Of a DNA stretch of 64,000 nt, positions 7,705-18,600 are shown in pieces (positions within the stretch are counted from its first letter, which is position 1; every line of letters starts with the position of its first letter). The stretch is from Paenibacillus eucommiae (GTDB lineage Bacteria > Bacillota > Bacilli > Paenibacillales > NBRC-103111), in assembly GCF_017874215.1 (NCBI RefSeq), contig NZ_JAGGLB010000020.1, positions 1-64,000 of the forward strand, written 5' to 3'. Position numbers and translations under genes: made by a program. Under the pieces are notes generated by a model. It was not told where the DNA came from and made no database searches. It saw only the letters and a list, made by a program, of their open reading frames with translations.

Positions 7705-8685
7705 TTATTCCACCAAGCCTGAACGTTCAATCCCTCTTACGAACCAGCGTTGGGCGATCATGTACAGAAGCACTGGCGGGAAAATAATCAGGAATGCACC
7801 TGCCATCTTCATCCCCTCCGTGACCGGATCCACTCCCTTGACCGTGACGAACTGGGCCGACATGCCCGCCAGATTATCTTGCATCCGCTCGAGGCTGATC
7901 GCTAGTGTCGGATACTGCTTCGGCAGGAACATCGCCGCTTCATAGTTCATGTTCCAATACCAGATGAAGGAGAACAGGAACACCACGAGACAAGCGGAGC
8001 TTGCGAGCGGCAGCATAATCCGGAAAAACATGCGGAACGAAGACGCGCCGTCCAGGCGGGCAGCTTCTTCCAGCGAAGCAGGCTGTGCCTTGAAAAATTG
8101 CCGGAAGATAAAGATGAACAGCGCGCTCTTCATTCCCTGCCCGAACAAAGCTGGCACAAGAAATACAAGCGGAGAATCCAGCCAGCCCAGCTTGCTGTAT
8201 ATCATATACAGCGGAATCACAATAATTTGCGGAGGTATGAGAAACGTAAGCAGGACAAGAAAGGTAATAAGCCCGCGTCCCGGAAATGGGAACTTAGCCA
8301 GCCCATATCCCGTAAAAGCACAGACGAACACCTGGATCAACGAACAGCCAATCGTAATCACGAACGTATTAACAAACGTCGTCGGATAACGGAGTCCTTC
8401 CCAAGCCTGCTTGAAATTGTCCAGATACAGCGTGCGCGGAATCCATTTGACCGTTGGATCGATCAGATCGCTGACGGATTTGAACATCGTCGTAATAATG
8501 TACAGCATAGGCTGCAAATACAGATAAGCGAGTATGGACAAAAGAAACAGTGTCACCAGTTTGGCCAGCCAGCCGTCACTTACATGCTGGCCGATTACAA
8601 CAAGCTTGACCTTTTGTCCCGGCTTTCCCTTCGTCCAGCTCCTCAGTTTCATCGTCAGCTCTTGGTACCTACGTGCCGTTTTCAA
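7705..8685 (-). CDS. Carbohydrate ABC permease, MalG/UgpE type
   Basis: The 326-aa multi-spanning protein has the BPD_transp_1 signature EEAARLDGASSFRMFFRIMLPL in its second half, the EAA loop that contacts the ATPase. A TTG start at 8685 is preceded by AAGGAGG and overlaps the stop of the upstream permease gene, suggesting coupled translation. An ATG at 8652 would shorten it by 11 residues. It pairs with the MalF-type permease at 8682 and the binding protein at 6189. Confidence 0.9.
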   Translation of the reverse strand: MKTARRYQELTMKLRSWTKGKPGQKVKLVVIGQHVSDGWLAKLVTLFLLSILAYLYLQPMLYIITTMFKSVSDLIDPTVKWIPRTLYLDNFKQAWEGLRYPTTFVNTFVITIGCSLIQVFVCAFTGYGLAKFPFPGRGLITFLVLLTFLIPPQIIVIPLYMIYSKLGWLDSPLVFLVPALFGQGMKSALFIFIFRQFFKAQPASLEEAARLDGASSFRMFFRIMLPLASSACLVVFLFSFIWYWNMNYEAAMFLPKQYPTLAISLERMQDNLAGMSAQFVTVKGVDPVTEGMKMAGAFLIIFPPVLLYMIAQRWFVRGIERSGLVE

Positions 8686-9602
8686 CGGACATCCCTCCTT
8701 TGCCTCATGCTTCTTTGGATGAACAGCATCGTCAAGCCGATTAGAATAATGACGAAACCAAAATAGCTCCAGGCAAGCGCGTTGGCGTACCCGTATCCGG
8801 TATCGGCTTTAAACATGTTCAGGCTGATATGCCGGATAACCGGGTTAAGCGGGTAGGTGAACAACTCAACAATTGTGTACAGCGTGCAAAGACTGATGAA
8901 AGGCATCATACTGGGCAGTGTAATTTTCCAGAAGCTGTCCCAAGGCGATGCGCCATCGATCCATACCGCTTCGTAGACCGCACGCGGAATGGTTTGCAAG
9001 CCGGCAATAAAAATAATGACTTGTACGCCCGAATACCACAGAATCACGATAGAGCGGCTGAGTACACTCAGGATCGGATCAGCGAGCTGCGGCCCCACGT
9101 ACTGCTTGATCAATGGTTCCAGCTGATACTGGTCGAGAAAGGGCAGTTCTCCCGCCCCTTGGGCAAACAGCTCGGTCAGCACTTGCCCTGTAGCAAATAT
9201 GACCGGCAGGAAGAACACGCCCCGGAACAAAAACCGCAGCGGAAACTGCTGGTTGAGCAGCAGCGATACGAGTAAAGCAAAGATAACAATGATCGGTATA
9301 ATCAGCAGCATCTCCTGAAAATAAAGGATCAGCTCCACCGGGAAAACATTGTCCTTCAGAAAAGCATTGCGATAATTAAGCAGACCCACCCAATCGAACT
9401 TGAACGCGCCGCCGCCTATGCTCACTTTGTGAAAGCTCATAAAGAAGGAGGTAAGCAGCGGAAAAGCCATAAAGGCACAGAAACCGAGCAGCCATGGCAA
9501 TACGAAAATATAGCCGACCCCGTATTGCTTCCACCGATATTTCCAAAGCTCCATCCTGCGATTCCGAGTAGAATTCCGATCAGGATTCCGGTTAGCTGCC
9601 AT
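8682..9602 (-). CDS. Carbohydrate ABC permease, MalF/UgpA type
   Basis: The start is the ATG at 9602 with GGAGGAG about 7 nt upstream, giving 306 aa; a longer frame exists but has no better site. Six membrane segments are visible, and the EAA motif reads YEAVWIDGASPWDSFWKITLP. It overlaps the stop of the DUF5696-like gene by 11 nt and shares its own stop with the TTG of the next permease, so the three are translationally coupled. Confidence 0.9.
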   Translation of the reverse strand: MAANRNPDRNSTRNRRMELWKYRWKQYGVGYIFVLPWLLGFCAFMAFPLLTSFFMSFHKVSIGGGAFKFDWVGLLNYRNAFLKDNVFPVELILYFQEMLLIIPIIVIFALLVSLLLNQQFPLRFLFRGVFFLPVIFATGQVLTELFAQGAGELPFLDQYQLEPLIKQYVGPQLADPILSVLSRSIVILWYSGVQVIIFIAGLQTIPRAVYEAVWIDGASPWDSFWKITLPSMMPFISLCTLYTIVELFTYPLNPVIRHISLNMFKADTGYGYANALAWSYFGFVIILIGLTMLFIQRSMRQRRDVR

Positions 9603-11823
9603 TTTGCACTCCTCCCCCGCGCACCACGCTGAATGTATGCTTGTTGTAATCGACGATGACCCGGGTCCCATCCTCATAAGTCGTCTCGTACACGCCGGAG
9701 CTTACTTTTCCGTGTGCGGTAATACGAAGATTATATACATGCGAGAGCTGGTCGTATTGCTGGTATTCCGCAACAACCTTCTCCTTCCAGTTGCTGAATT
9801 TGCCGGCATATGTGAATGCATAGCTGGTATCCTTCAGATTGCGGACCGTATCATGCGTAAGCGCGAAGGCAGGCACTGCCCCGTATTCGATGGACTTCAG
9901 CAGCAAGTCGGCAGGAAGATTGCGCAGGTTGCCCGGCTGCGAGGAGTATGAGACATACCCGTGAAGGGTGATCGGATAGAACGGAACCGTTTCGTCGACC
10001 AATAAGGCGCCGCTCGCTTCTATATCCATATACGTCACATAACCAGTTCCGGATAATGCGTAGTCCGCTCCTGTTGTAATACCGCTTGCACCGAAACGTT
10101 CGCGTGTATAGGATAGCAGTGAATTGTACAGATAGGCGGTATCACGCCGGTAAAACTGGTTATCGGGACGAAAGTCGCGAAAAACGGTTTCCCCAATCGC
10201 TTGATAATGAATACCGTCAACGCCAAGCTGCTGCAAGTTATCCATGCTGTCATAAGCCTGCTTCAGTGTCTCGAGTGGATTCAGCATAAATGAGCCGTCC
10301 TCTTCAAACCAGACCGTACCGTCCATCCCATAGATGCCTTTTCGTTTAACTGTCAGGGAAGATTTCGAACCCATGAAGGCGTAATTTTCTGAAAACAGGA
10401 CCTGGTGGCCAAGCTTATGCGCCTCTTCAATAAAGGTTGCCGCACCGTCCGCTCCCCCAAGCTTGGCTTCCACAGGGAACCGCTTCGTCCTATCGGTGGA
10501 ACTGCCATTCTGCCAGCCGAAGAACGTAATCCGCTGTTTGCCTACGCCCGCCTCGGTCAGCTCGCGGACCATGTCCGCGGCCTGCTGGAAGGTCGTAACG
10601 GCTGAATATTCGTACCCGTTATATGCCTTGCGCACATCGCCCCCGATAATCGTCAGATCCAGCGGGATATGCTCGGCGGGTGCGAGCGGACCAGGAAGCG
10701 TCTGACTCGCCAGCATGGCATCGCGATAGGACTCCGCCATACCGGTGTATCCGGCCTCCGCCCCATTTAAGAACCTGTACTCGACCGCCCAGTCTACATC
10801 AGCCCGCGCTTGCTGCATCGCCACAACCGGAGGGGCCACCCGGCTGACTTTGCGCAAATACTCCTCCCGGTAAATAATATTGGGGTTGATGCTGTATACG
10901 TTCGATTTCGTTCCGGGAGGAAGCATCCTCAGCTCCGATTCGTATTTACCTTCACCAATCACGGCCACGAATGCATGCTCGCCATGCTTGGCTCCGAACA
11001 CCGGGTAAGGAGACCAGACGCTCATATCATCCTTCATATTGGATAATTCCGTTCCGTACAGCCGGAATGTCATCCCCTGACCAACTGCAATCCGATCCTT
11101 CTTAAACTCGATCAGACCTCCAGGACCATCCGGTACGAGCATATACCCGTCGCTGCCTGCTTGAGCCGAGCCGAAGTACGGAAGAATGCCGGCTTTCACA
11201 ACGACAAAATTGCTGTCCTCCTTGATCCCTCCTGAGGGTACGCGTACCTGCAGCCCATCCTTCGTCAGCTCATACTGGATGGCTAGCTGCACTCCCTGCT
11301 GCGGCAAACGGTATGTGACCTGAATCCCCTGCGTATTTTTGATGAACGATTTCTCTAACTTGGGGTCCAGCGTATTCGTCGTTTCGCTGTTTGTTTTGCC
11401 GTCTTTGCTCAGCTGTACATATTCAAGCACGAGCGGCGACTGCAGATTGGTCTGCAGCAAGCCTTTGACCGTCTCCTGCTGCAGCTGCTCCGCAGACGGA
11501 TTGCTGCGCCATACGTAACCGCTTCGTTTATCTGTCAGCGTAATTTGCGTTGTCGCAGGATGGATGCGCAGCGTGAACTGCTCATTGTCCAGCGCTGGGA
11601 CGAAGCCCTCTGCATCAGCCCCATCCCCCGGCTGCCAAGACGGACCCTCATAGACTTGAAAGCCGTTTTGCGGTTCAGGCTGAATGTTCATGTCAGCCAG
11701 CACGGTGGACGCTGAGCCGGGCAGCAGCCGCCAAATGATCACCAGGATGAGAGATAATGCAGCGATCCCGGCAAGCAAGAGCCATATCCAGCGAATGTGT
11801 AGAAGCCTGCGAAGATTGAACAC
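9592..11823 (-). CDS. Membrane-anchored DUF5696-like protein, probable extracellular glycan enzyme
   Basis: The 743-aa product has one N-terminal membrane anchor (IWLLLAGIAALSLILVIIW) with the remainder outside the cell. The middle has beta-rich sequence with a DKRSGYVWRSNPS motif, followed by a region resembling a TIM barrel (repeated YRDAML, ITFFGWQNGSS, MDIEASGALLVDE). This matches what I recall of DUF5696 proteins, which in Paenibacillus lie in ABC-importer loci like this one. A glycoside hydrolase role is an inference from context and fold; catalytic acids are not assigned. It lies 3 nt downstream of the NHL/Yip1 gene. Confidence 0.65.
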   Translation of the reverse strand: MFNLRRLLHIRWIWLLLAGIAALSLILVIIWRLLPGSASTVLADMNIQPEPQNGFQVYEGPSWQPGDGADAEGFVPALDNEQFTLRIHPATTQITLTDKRSGYVWRSNPSAEQLQQETVKGLLQTNLQSPLVLEYVQLSKDGKTNSETTNTLDPKLEKSFIKNTQGIQVTYRLPQQGVQLAIQYELTKDGLQVRVPSGGIKEDSNFVVVKAGILPYFGSAQAGSDGYMLVPDGPGGLIEFKKDRIAVGQGMTFRLYGTELSNMKDDMSVWSPYPVFGAKHGEHAFVAVIGEGKYESELRMLPPGTKSNVYSINPNIIYREEYLRKVSRVAPPVVAMQQARADVDWAVEYRFLNGAEAGYTGMAESYRDAMLASQTLPGPLAPAEHIPLDLTIIGGDVRKAYNGYEYSAVTTFQQAADMVRELTEAGVGKQRITFFGWQNGSSTDRTKRFPVEAKLGGADGAATFIEEAHKLGHQVLFSENYAFMGSKSSLTVKRKGIYGMDGTVWFEEDGSFMLNPLETLKQAYDSMDNLQQLGVDGIHYQAIGETVFRDFRPDNQFYRRDTAYLYNSLLSYTRERFGASGITTGADYALSGTGYVTYMDIEASGALLVDETVPFYPITLHGYVSYSSQPGNLRNLPADLLLKSIEYGAVPAFALTHDTVRNLKDTSYAFTYAGKFSNWKEKVVAEYQQYDQLSHVYNLRITAHGKVSSGVYETTYEDGTRVIVDYNKHTFSVVRGGGVQNGS

Positions 11824-11826
11824 GTC

Positions 11827-13839
11827 TTACCTCACCTCCCGGTAAAGTTCGTAGAAGAATTCATATAAATTAAAGGTAAGCGCGCCGATAATAGCTGCAA
11901 AAAACCAGATCAGCAAAGCAGTAAAAATGGAAATCAACAGATTCTTCGCCGTCTCCAGAAAATCAAAATTATGAATGACCTGACTCATCACGAAAAAGTG
12001 GATAACCGTCATCAGCAGCATCAGCTGCGTGGCGGCCTGCACAAGAATACTCTCTTCCAGCACAGTCACATTAGTGAGCGGCACAATCACTATCGCAAAC
12101 AGGATATAAGGAGCGAGGCCAAAGGTGCTCGCCTGGACGACCTCCCGGAACCGGCCTTCACCGCCTTTGATGCTGCAAACCAGATAACTGGCAATCACCC
12201 AGGTGATCCAGGGGAGAAAAGGAAGCCAGAGCTGATACCAAATGTTAATGGACCGCAGTTCTACAGGGTTGTAAAGAAATCCGGATCCGTACACCGTCAC
12301 GACTCTGGCCAGAGCCGCAAGCAGCAGAATGGTCACTATGACGAGCAGGCCGACTTTACGGTCCTTCAGCCGATAATACCCGTCGTATGGTTTAAACAGG
12401 ATGAGGAAGAAGGCCTTCATCTCGCTTCCATATAAGCGCAGCCCCTCCGGCCAGGATACGGTCTGGAGCCTGGCCGCCAATCTAGAGCGCAGCAACCGGT
12501 AAAGCACAAACAGGATCAGCAATGTGAAAAATACCGGTACAAAGTAGGCTTCGATGCGGTCAATCCGCACATTCCAGAACGCTACCGAATAATCCTTGGT
12601 ATTCTTAGCCTCCTTAAACAGCTCCAAGGCGTTCTCATAATCACCATCCTGCAGCGCAAGCTTGCCAAGTCCATGGTAAGTAAGGTCGAACATCTCGTTC
12701 TGTACCGCAATTTGTGCAAAGTATGGCCTGCTCTCCTCGTAGCGTCCCTGATCGTATAAATAGCTGACCGTCAACGCGGCATTGCCAAATTCACTCCGTT
12801 TGTACAATTGGACGATTCCCGTTCCGCCATCAGACACAAGCACCTCGAAGCGGGAATTGACGCCGATGGCGGTTGGGAATACGAGCAGACCATCCCACTG
12901 TGCACTCATTTGTTTGCCCGCAAAGTCAAATACAATGTCGCCTTGCGGATTGTAAATCGATATTTTACTATTCTCTTGATCGACGCCGTACACGAAATCA
13001 TTGCGATCCACCGCCGCGTCTGCCACGCTTCCGGTGTTGATCAGCAGTTCTGCCGGCATCATATCGATCCCCCCGGCATTCAATTTCCGGATGTTCCCGG
13101 TGGTATTCAACCCCGGACTCACGGTCACGATGAAGTCGGATGGATCGAGCGTAACATTGGCAACCGGACGCGGCTTGTTCGCCACTTCTTTGGCCAGCTG
13201 CTCTTTCGTCAGTATGAGCTTCTTCACCCAGCCCAGGTAGGAAGCATTCGCCTTGTTAACGCCGAAGAAACCGCGGAATTCCCCGTCCGGGCTCATTCTG
13301 ACGAGACCAAGCTCGGCGCCCTTACAGGCAATATACATAACCCCCCGGCTGTCGACCGCAAGCTTAGTGGGAACAAAGTAAAAGTCTGATGTGAGCGCCG
13401 GTGACTCCGGTTTCCCATACGCCCTAACAAAGCTGCCGGCTTCATTAAATACGGCGATGCGCTCATTGCCGGTGTCCGCCACATAGACGGTGCCTTCCTG
13501 GTCGACGAACACACCTTCAGGCTCGCTGAGACTTCCTTCCCCCTCCTGATCCCCAAAGCTGCGGACCGGCTTGTTATCGCCGCTGAATTCGATCACGGTG
13601 CTGCTTCCTTTGTCGACGACAAATACATGATCGTTCTCCGCGACGAATAGATCGACCGGTTCCACAAACCGCTGTGGAAGTATTCCCGCCGGCACATACA
13701 CGGGCTGGATACGTATTCGATTCGCGTTATCATCGTAATAGTTCGTCTTATACGTCACCCAAGCATGCGCAAAGCCGGACGGTAACGTCAGCAGCAAACA
13801 TAGCAGGCAACAAGCAATTCTCACCGTTGTTCTGGTCAT
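11827..13839 (-). CDS. Secreted NHL-repeat protein fused to a Yip1-like membrane domain
   Basis: From the ATG at 13839 the 670-aa protein starts with a clear signal peptide ending GFAHA. Residues of about 50-330 are NHL/beta-propeller blades (repeated V-DLFVAENDHVFVVD, GVFVDQEGTVYVADTGNERI). A short TPR-like helical stretch (YDQGRYEESRPYFAQIA) follows, then one membrane span, a cytosolic stretch and a C-terminal Yip1-like multi-spanning domain (LILFKPYDGYYRLKDRK onward). The TTG at 13881 is an alternative start. It lies between two permease sets, so it is probably an accessory surface protein for glycan capture or importer assembly. Its exact role is unknown. Confidence 0.7.
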   Translation of the reverse strand: MTRTTVRIACCLLCLLLTLPSGFAHAWVTYKTNYYDDNANRIRIQPVYVPAGILPQRFVEPVDLFVAENDHVFVVDKGSSTVIEFSGDNKPVRSFGDQEGEGSLSEPEGVFVDQEGTVYVADTGNERIAVFNEAGSFVRAYGKPESPALTSDFYFVPTKLAVDSRGVMYIACKGAELGLVRMSPDGEFRGFFGVNKANASYLGWVKKLILTKEQLAKEVANKPRPVANVTLDPSDFIVTVSPGLNTTGNIRKLNAGGIDMMPAELLINTGSVADAAVDRNDFVYGVDQENSKISIYNPQGDIVFDFAGKQMSAQWDGLLVFPTAIGVNSRFEVLVSDGGTGIVQLYKRSEFGNAALTVSYLYDQGRYEESRPYFAQIAVQNEMFDLTYHGLGKLALQDGDYENALELFKEAKNTKDYSVAFWNVRIDRIEAYFVPVFFTLLILFVLYRLLRSRLAARLQTVSWPEGLRLYGSEMKAFFLILFKPYDGYYRLKDRKVGLLVIVTILLLAALARVVTVYGSGFLYNPVELRSINIWYQLWLPFLPWITWVIASYLVCSIKGGEGRFREVVQASTFGLAPYILFAIVIVPLTNVTVLEESILVQAATQLMLLMTVIHFFVMSQVIHNFDFLETAKNLLISIFTALLIWFFAAIIGALTFNLYEFFYELYREVR

Positions 13840-13884
13840 TGTCTTCCCCACTTGTCTTAGATTGTATAGTTCCGCCCGCAATTC

Positions 13885-14745
13885 TTATTTCACGCCCGAA
13901 TGAACCATCGTTTCGTTCACTTTGCGTTGAAACAGAAGGAAAATAATAAAGGTTGGCAAAAACATCAGCAGGCCGGCCGCAGCCGATATATTTTGTCCGG
14001 CAATGCCGGTCGCTAGCGTCGTCACATAATAGGCCATAGTCTTCATGGTTTCATCGTGCACAAACAGCGTCGAGCCTTCCACATCCGTCCACACACCCTG
14101 AAACGAAATGATCGCAATGGTGGCAACGGCGGGAGCAGCAAGCGGCAGCACCACTTTGCGGAAAATACCGAACTCCGACGCTCCGTCCAGCTTGGCCGCA
14201 TCAATCAGCTCGTTCGGAATTTGACCCATGAACTGGATCAGTAGAAACACGGCGACCGGAGATGCAAGGAACGGCAAAATATGGGCGAAGTACGTATCGG
14301 TAATACCGAGTCCGCTGACGATGAGATAACGCGGTATGGCTACCGTCTCCGGCGCGAACATCAGCGAGACCATAATGAGAGACATAACGAGCGCCTTGAA
14401 GGGAAACTGCTTCACAGCCAGCGCATAGGCAGCCAGCGAGCTGACCAGAATGACACTGGCGATCGTAACGATGGAAATGAGAACGCTGTTGAACAGGTAT
14501 CGGGTGAACGGCACCAAATCACCTGTCGAGCTGTTAAACAGCTGCGTGAAGTTGCCAATCGTCGGCTGCTGCACCAGGAAAGTCGGCGGAAACAGAAACA
14601 TCTCGTGCAGCGGCTTAAAGGCATGATTGAAAATATAGACAAGCGGTAGCGCCATAAATACAGCAAGAGCGGTTAATATAACGTACAAAATGACGTTGCT
14701 CATTTTAGCGTTTCGGAGCCGCTTTGCAAATAGCCGCATTCTCAT
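13885..14745 (-). CDS. Carbohydrate ABC permease, MalG type (second set)
   Basis: 286 aa with six membrane segments and the EAA motif IDAAKLDGASEFGIFRKVVLP. AAGGAGGG is 7 nt before the ATG, and the gene begins 3 nt after the stop of its MalF-type partner. Together with 14749 and the 1003-aa binding protein it makes a second importer in the same operon. Confidence 0.9.
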   Translation of the reverse strand: MRMRLFAKRLRNAKMSNVILYVILTALAVFMALPLVYIFNHAFKPLHEMFLFPPTFLVQQPTIGNFTQLFNSSTGDLVPFTRYLFNSVLISIVTIASVILVSSLAAYALAVKQFPFKALVMSLIMVSLMFAPETVAIPRYLIVSGLGITDTYFAHILPFLASPVAVFLLIQFMGQIPNELIDAAKLDGASEFGIFRKVVLPLAAPAVATIAIISFQGVWTDVEGSTLFVHDETMKTMAYYVTTLATGIAGQNISAAAGLLMFLPTFIIFLLFQRKVNETMVHSGVK

Positions 14746-14748
14746 CAG

Positions 14749-15684
14749 CTAGCCCTCCTTGTTCCGCAATATTTTATAGAAGAACTGCATCATCAGGTAG
14801 GACATGACAAGCAGTACGACAGAAACGGCGGAGGCATACCCGAACTCGAAACGGATAAAAGCGTAATCATCTACATGGTTAATGATCAGATGGCCGCTGT
14901 ACTGCGGCGTAATCGGCATTCCGCTCAGCGCTGTAGAGATACTTCCGGAGCGCAGCGTCGTGACGATGGCCATAATTGCGCTGAATATCATCTGCGGCTT
15001 CATGGACGGAATCGTAATGTAGTAAATTTCCTGCAGACGGTTTCGGATGCCGTCAATTCGTCCTGCCTCGTACAGCTCCGGATTGACTGTAGCAAGCCCG
15101 CCCATCATAGCGAGGAAACCGATGCTGAAGCTGGTCCATAAGGTGACAATGATCATGATGTTCAACAAATATCGCGGGTCCTGCAGCCAGATGACGGGCT
15201 GGTTGATCAAGTCCAGGTTCAGCAGGAAGTTGTTCAGATAGCCGACACGGTCACCGCTGAAAGCCGCCGCCCAGACCACAGTCAGAGCAACGCCTCCGGC
15301 AAGCGATGGCGCATAGAACGCCAGCGTATACACGTCCCGCCATTTCTTCGGCAGCTGATAGATCAGCCAGGCGAAGAAGAAGGAGAGCAGATAGCCTCCC
15401 GGACCGACAAGCAGTGCGAATTTGAACGTATTCGGCAGCGCATACTTCTGAAAGATATGATCCTGCGTAATGAGATCGATATAATTCTGGAAGCCGACGA
15501 ACGACGGGAACGAGAACCCGTCAAAGTCGGTAAAGCTAAGCCCCATCGCCATGCAGACGGGAATAATGATAAAGATCACAAATGAGATCATGAACGGAGC
15601 GATAAACAGATAGGCCGTACGGCTGTGCCAGCAGTCAAATGCCAGCTGTCTCAGACCGCGAACCACCCGGAGCATCGGCGTCAT
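14749..15684 (-). CDS. Carbohydrate ABC permease, MalF type (second set)
   Basis: The ATG at 15684 overlaps the TGA of the upstream gene (ATGA) and follows GGAGGG by 6 nt, giving 311 aa; a TTG at 15699 would sit on the binding site itself. The EAA region reads YEAGRIDGIRNRLQEIYYITIPS. Membrane segments and size are standard. It should transport the ligand of the large binding protein encoded just upstream. Confidence 0.9.
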   Translation of the reverse strand: MTPMLRVVRGLRQLAFDCWHSRTAYLFIAPFMISFVIFIIIPVCMAMGLSFTDFDGFSFPSFVGFQNYIDLITQDHIFQKYALPNTFKFALLVGPGGYLLSFFFAWLIYQLPKKWRDVYTLAFYAPSLAGGVALTVVWAAAFSGDRVGYLNNFLLNLDLINQPVIWLQDPRYLLNIMIIVTLWTSFSIGFLAMMGGLATVNPELYEAGRIDGIRNRLQEIYYITIPSMKPQMIFSAIMAIVTTLRSGSISTALSGMPITPQYSGHLIINHVDDYAFIRFEFGYASAVSVVLLVMSYLMMQFFYKILRNKEG

Positions 15685-18600
15685 TCGCTTTCCCTCCAAT
15701 CATAAGGCTGGTCAATTTGCGGGATGTGCAGATCGGAAGAAGACGGTTCGTACCCGAATTGCTGCTGCTTGCGGCGTAGTTCCCGCTGCAGGGAAACAGC
15801 TGCCTGCTCCAGCGCTTCCTTGGCAGGGATGCCTCCAACAAGCACGTGATTCCAGGCAAAATCCATTTCACGGCCAAGCGAGTAATAACCCGGTACAAGC
15901 GGAACGTTCTTGATCCAGCGCGCCTGCTCCTTGATCGCCTGCAAATCGCCATCAGGCCAGGGTGATTGTGCCAGAGTCAGCATATTGGCAGAGTTCCAGC
16001 GGTATTCGATGCCGAAGAACGATTCGATTTCCTGCGCATAATGAAGCTGCGTTTCTTTGTCCGACCACCATTGCAGGAACGACCATGCCTGCGCTTTTTT
16101 CCGGCTTTTCTCCATAATCATCATGCTTGTGGCCCCCTGCTGTGTCCACCTGGCTACAGTCCCGTCAGGCTGCTTCGTTCCCGGAACCGGTGCAACCTTC
16201 CACTGTCCTGCGATGTTCGTGGCAGCAGCTGTTAATTGCACATACGTGGTGAAATCAGCGATTCCTGCGGGGATGGTGCCATACCGGAAATGGTTGTAAA
16301 AGGCCGGGACCTCAAGCGGAATATAGTATTTCTTGAATAAATCGGTCCACTGCTTGAAAGGCTGGAGAGCCGCTTCTTCATCAAGCCGCGTATTCATACC
16401 GTTCTCCGTATAAAAGTCGATACCATGCTGGTAATAAAATGGCACGTAATCTTTAGGCGGAATATAGAACGTCATGCCATTCTCCTGCAGCGTCGGCAGC
16501 ATCCGGTAGATGTCCTCCCACGTATCTGGGGGCGTCAGAGCCAGCCTGTCGAAAATATCACTGCGATAAAAAAACAGCAGAAAGTTTTGCGTTTCGGGCA
16601 AGCCGTACACTTCACCGTCATAGGTGTAGGAGCGCATAAGTCCCGGATGGAATTGGCTCACCGTTTCGGTGAAGCCGGGAAACTGTTTTAAGTCAGCCGT
16701 TGCTCCGCGCATGGCGAAATCAACAGGCATCTCCATGCCGACCCCAAGCGCCACATCAGGCTGGTTTCCCGCCGCATTGCCAAGCACAAGCGCATTCGGG
16801 TTCGGCATTAAATTCAAATTGACCTTAATCCCCGTTCTTGGGGTAAAATCCTGGTCGATGTGCTCCTGAAGCAGGTCAACATAATCGCGTCCACGCTGCA
16901 CCCAGACGTCAATGGATTGTTCATCATCTGATTTTTCCGCCGTATAGTTCAAGAAGAAGGTTCTGACAAAGTTTTTCGTCGAATAAGCCAGCTTCTCCAG
17001 TTGTCCGGGTGTTTGGAGAGGTGATACCGTATCTGGATCGCGTACGACGAAATAATCCAGCAAGAGCGGCTGATAATCGGCCGTCCCGATCCAGGTGCCG
17101 ATCTGGGTTTGAATCGCCGTCAGCTGTGTCAGCCTATTCGGCAGATCATCCACATCTTCAGCAATGGACTGCAGTGTGAGAACAGCGGGCCTGATCGTCG
17201 AGGCCAGATTCGTTTCAGCGCCGTTCAGACCATTAATATAGGCCATAATATTCTGCAGCTGATCTATAAACCCGGCCAGCTTCTGCTCGATGTCCGGCAC
17301 ATATTTCTTAATATCCCATGTCCGGTTCGCATCGATATTGGGCCCCTTGAATTGATTGTAATCACCGATTACCGCGCGCAGAGGAGCATCGAACTGCCGC
17401 AATTCCGCAAGCGTCTGCTGCAGGGCAAGCAGTGCCGGCATATCCGGTGAGCCGTCAGCGATCATCCGCAGCGTATGGCTGCCCTTCGTCATATAAAACT
17501 TGTACGGGGTTCCGCTGTCATCCTGCAGCGTATGCATGTCAAAGGTATTATCGTAGGCAAATTTGTAATGCAGCATTTCCTTGAAAGGCACCGTGCCATC
17601 GAGCATAATCGTCCGGTACACATTCGAACTGCCCTTATAGCTTTGCCGGTATTTCACATCGAGTTCATACCAGCCATCAGCAGGCACCTCAAGCTGCCAA
17701 TCCAGCCACTGGCCCGGCTGCTGCCAGCGATCTGCACCCAGCGTATTGTAGACGACCCTTCCCTGAGCATCAGGGGATACCCTGGCTTCCATCACCGCAT
17801 ACTTCTGGATGCCGATCTGGGACTTCTGGATAAAGTGTTCAGCTTCAAACACTTGAAACCAGCCGCTTTGCGTCTGCTCAGGCTGCTCAGTCGCTAGGAC
17901 TGCTGCATTTTCTGCTCCATAGCCAGCTTCATTTTCAGCAACATAGTCCCGGTATTCCGGAACAGCCGCAGCTGCCACAAGACGGATACTTGCAAGCGCG
18001 AGCGGTTCCCGTGCTCCAATCATGCGCAGCGTATGATGGCCTTTGGTAAGGCGATACTGTAGCGGCAATGAGGATGCTGCATAATCTGCAACCGCCTTCG
18101 CCGACCAGCCGACGACTTCCTCCTGCGGAGCGCGCACTTCATTCCCCAGCTTATTGCGGTCATATGGATATTTGCTATCCTTCCAGCGCCGTTCGAGCTC
18201 GATTTTCTCCGATTCGCGGAACGGGTAGGAGCCGTCGATCTGAAGCCCGCGAACGACAGAAGCCGATGTGCCGGGGAGCGGCATGTATTCGAGCTGAATT
18301 TCGTATAATCCGTCCTGCGGGATCTCTACGTCCCATTCAACTGAACCCTCCCCGCTTTGCCAATGCAGCACATCCCTGCCAAGCTTGCCGTCCGGCACAA
18401 TGGCTGTATTGGCTTCAGGCGATGCTGTAAGGTAGCGTGCTGCGTCGATGTCCACAAGGATCGGTTCAGTTGGCTGCTGAATGCCGGCTGCTGCTTCCCG
18501 CTGCATGGCCATCATATAGTAGGGAACGCCGTCCGTTGCGATATTGCTAATAAGGGAAGCCGCATCAAACGGCTCGTATTCTGCTTGCTTATTATAAAAA

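Noticed and set aside
7705..8766. Plus-strand ORFs at 7949 and 8098 opposite the permease gene
   Set aside because: Both are shadows of a clear permease frame with coupled neighbours.
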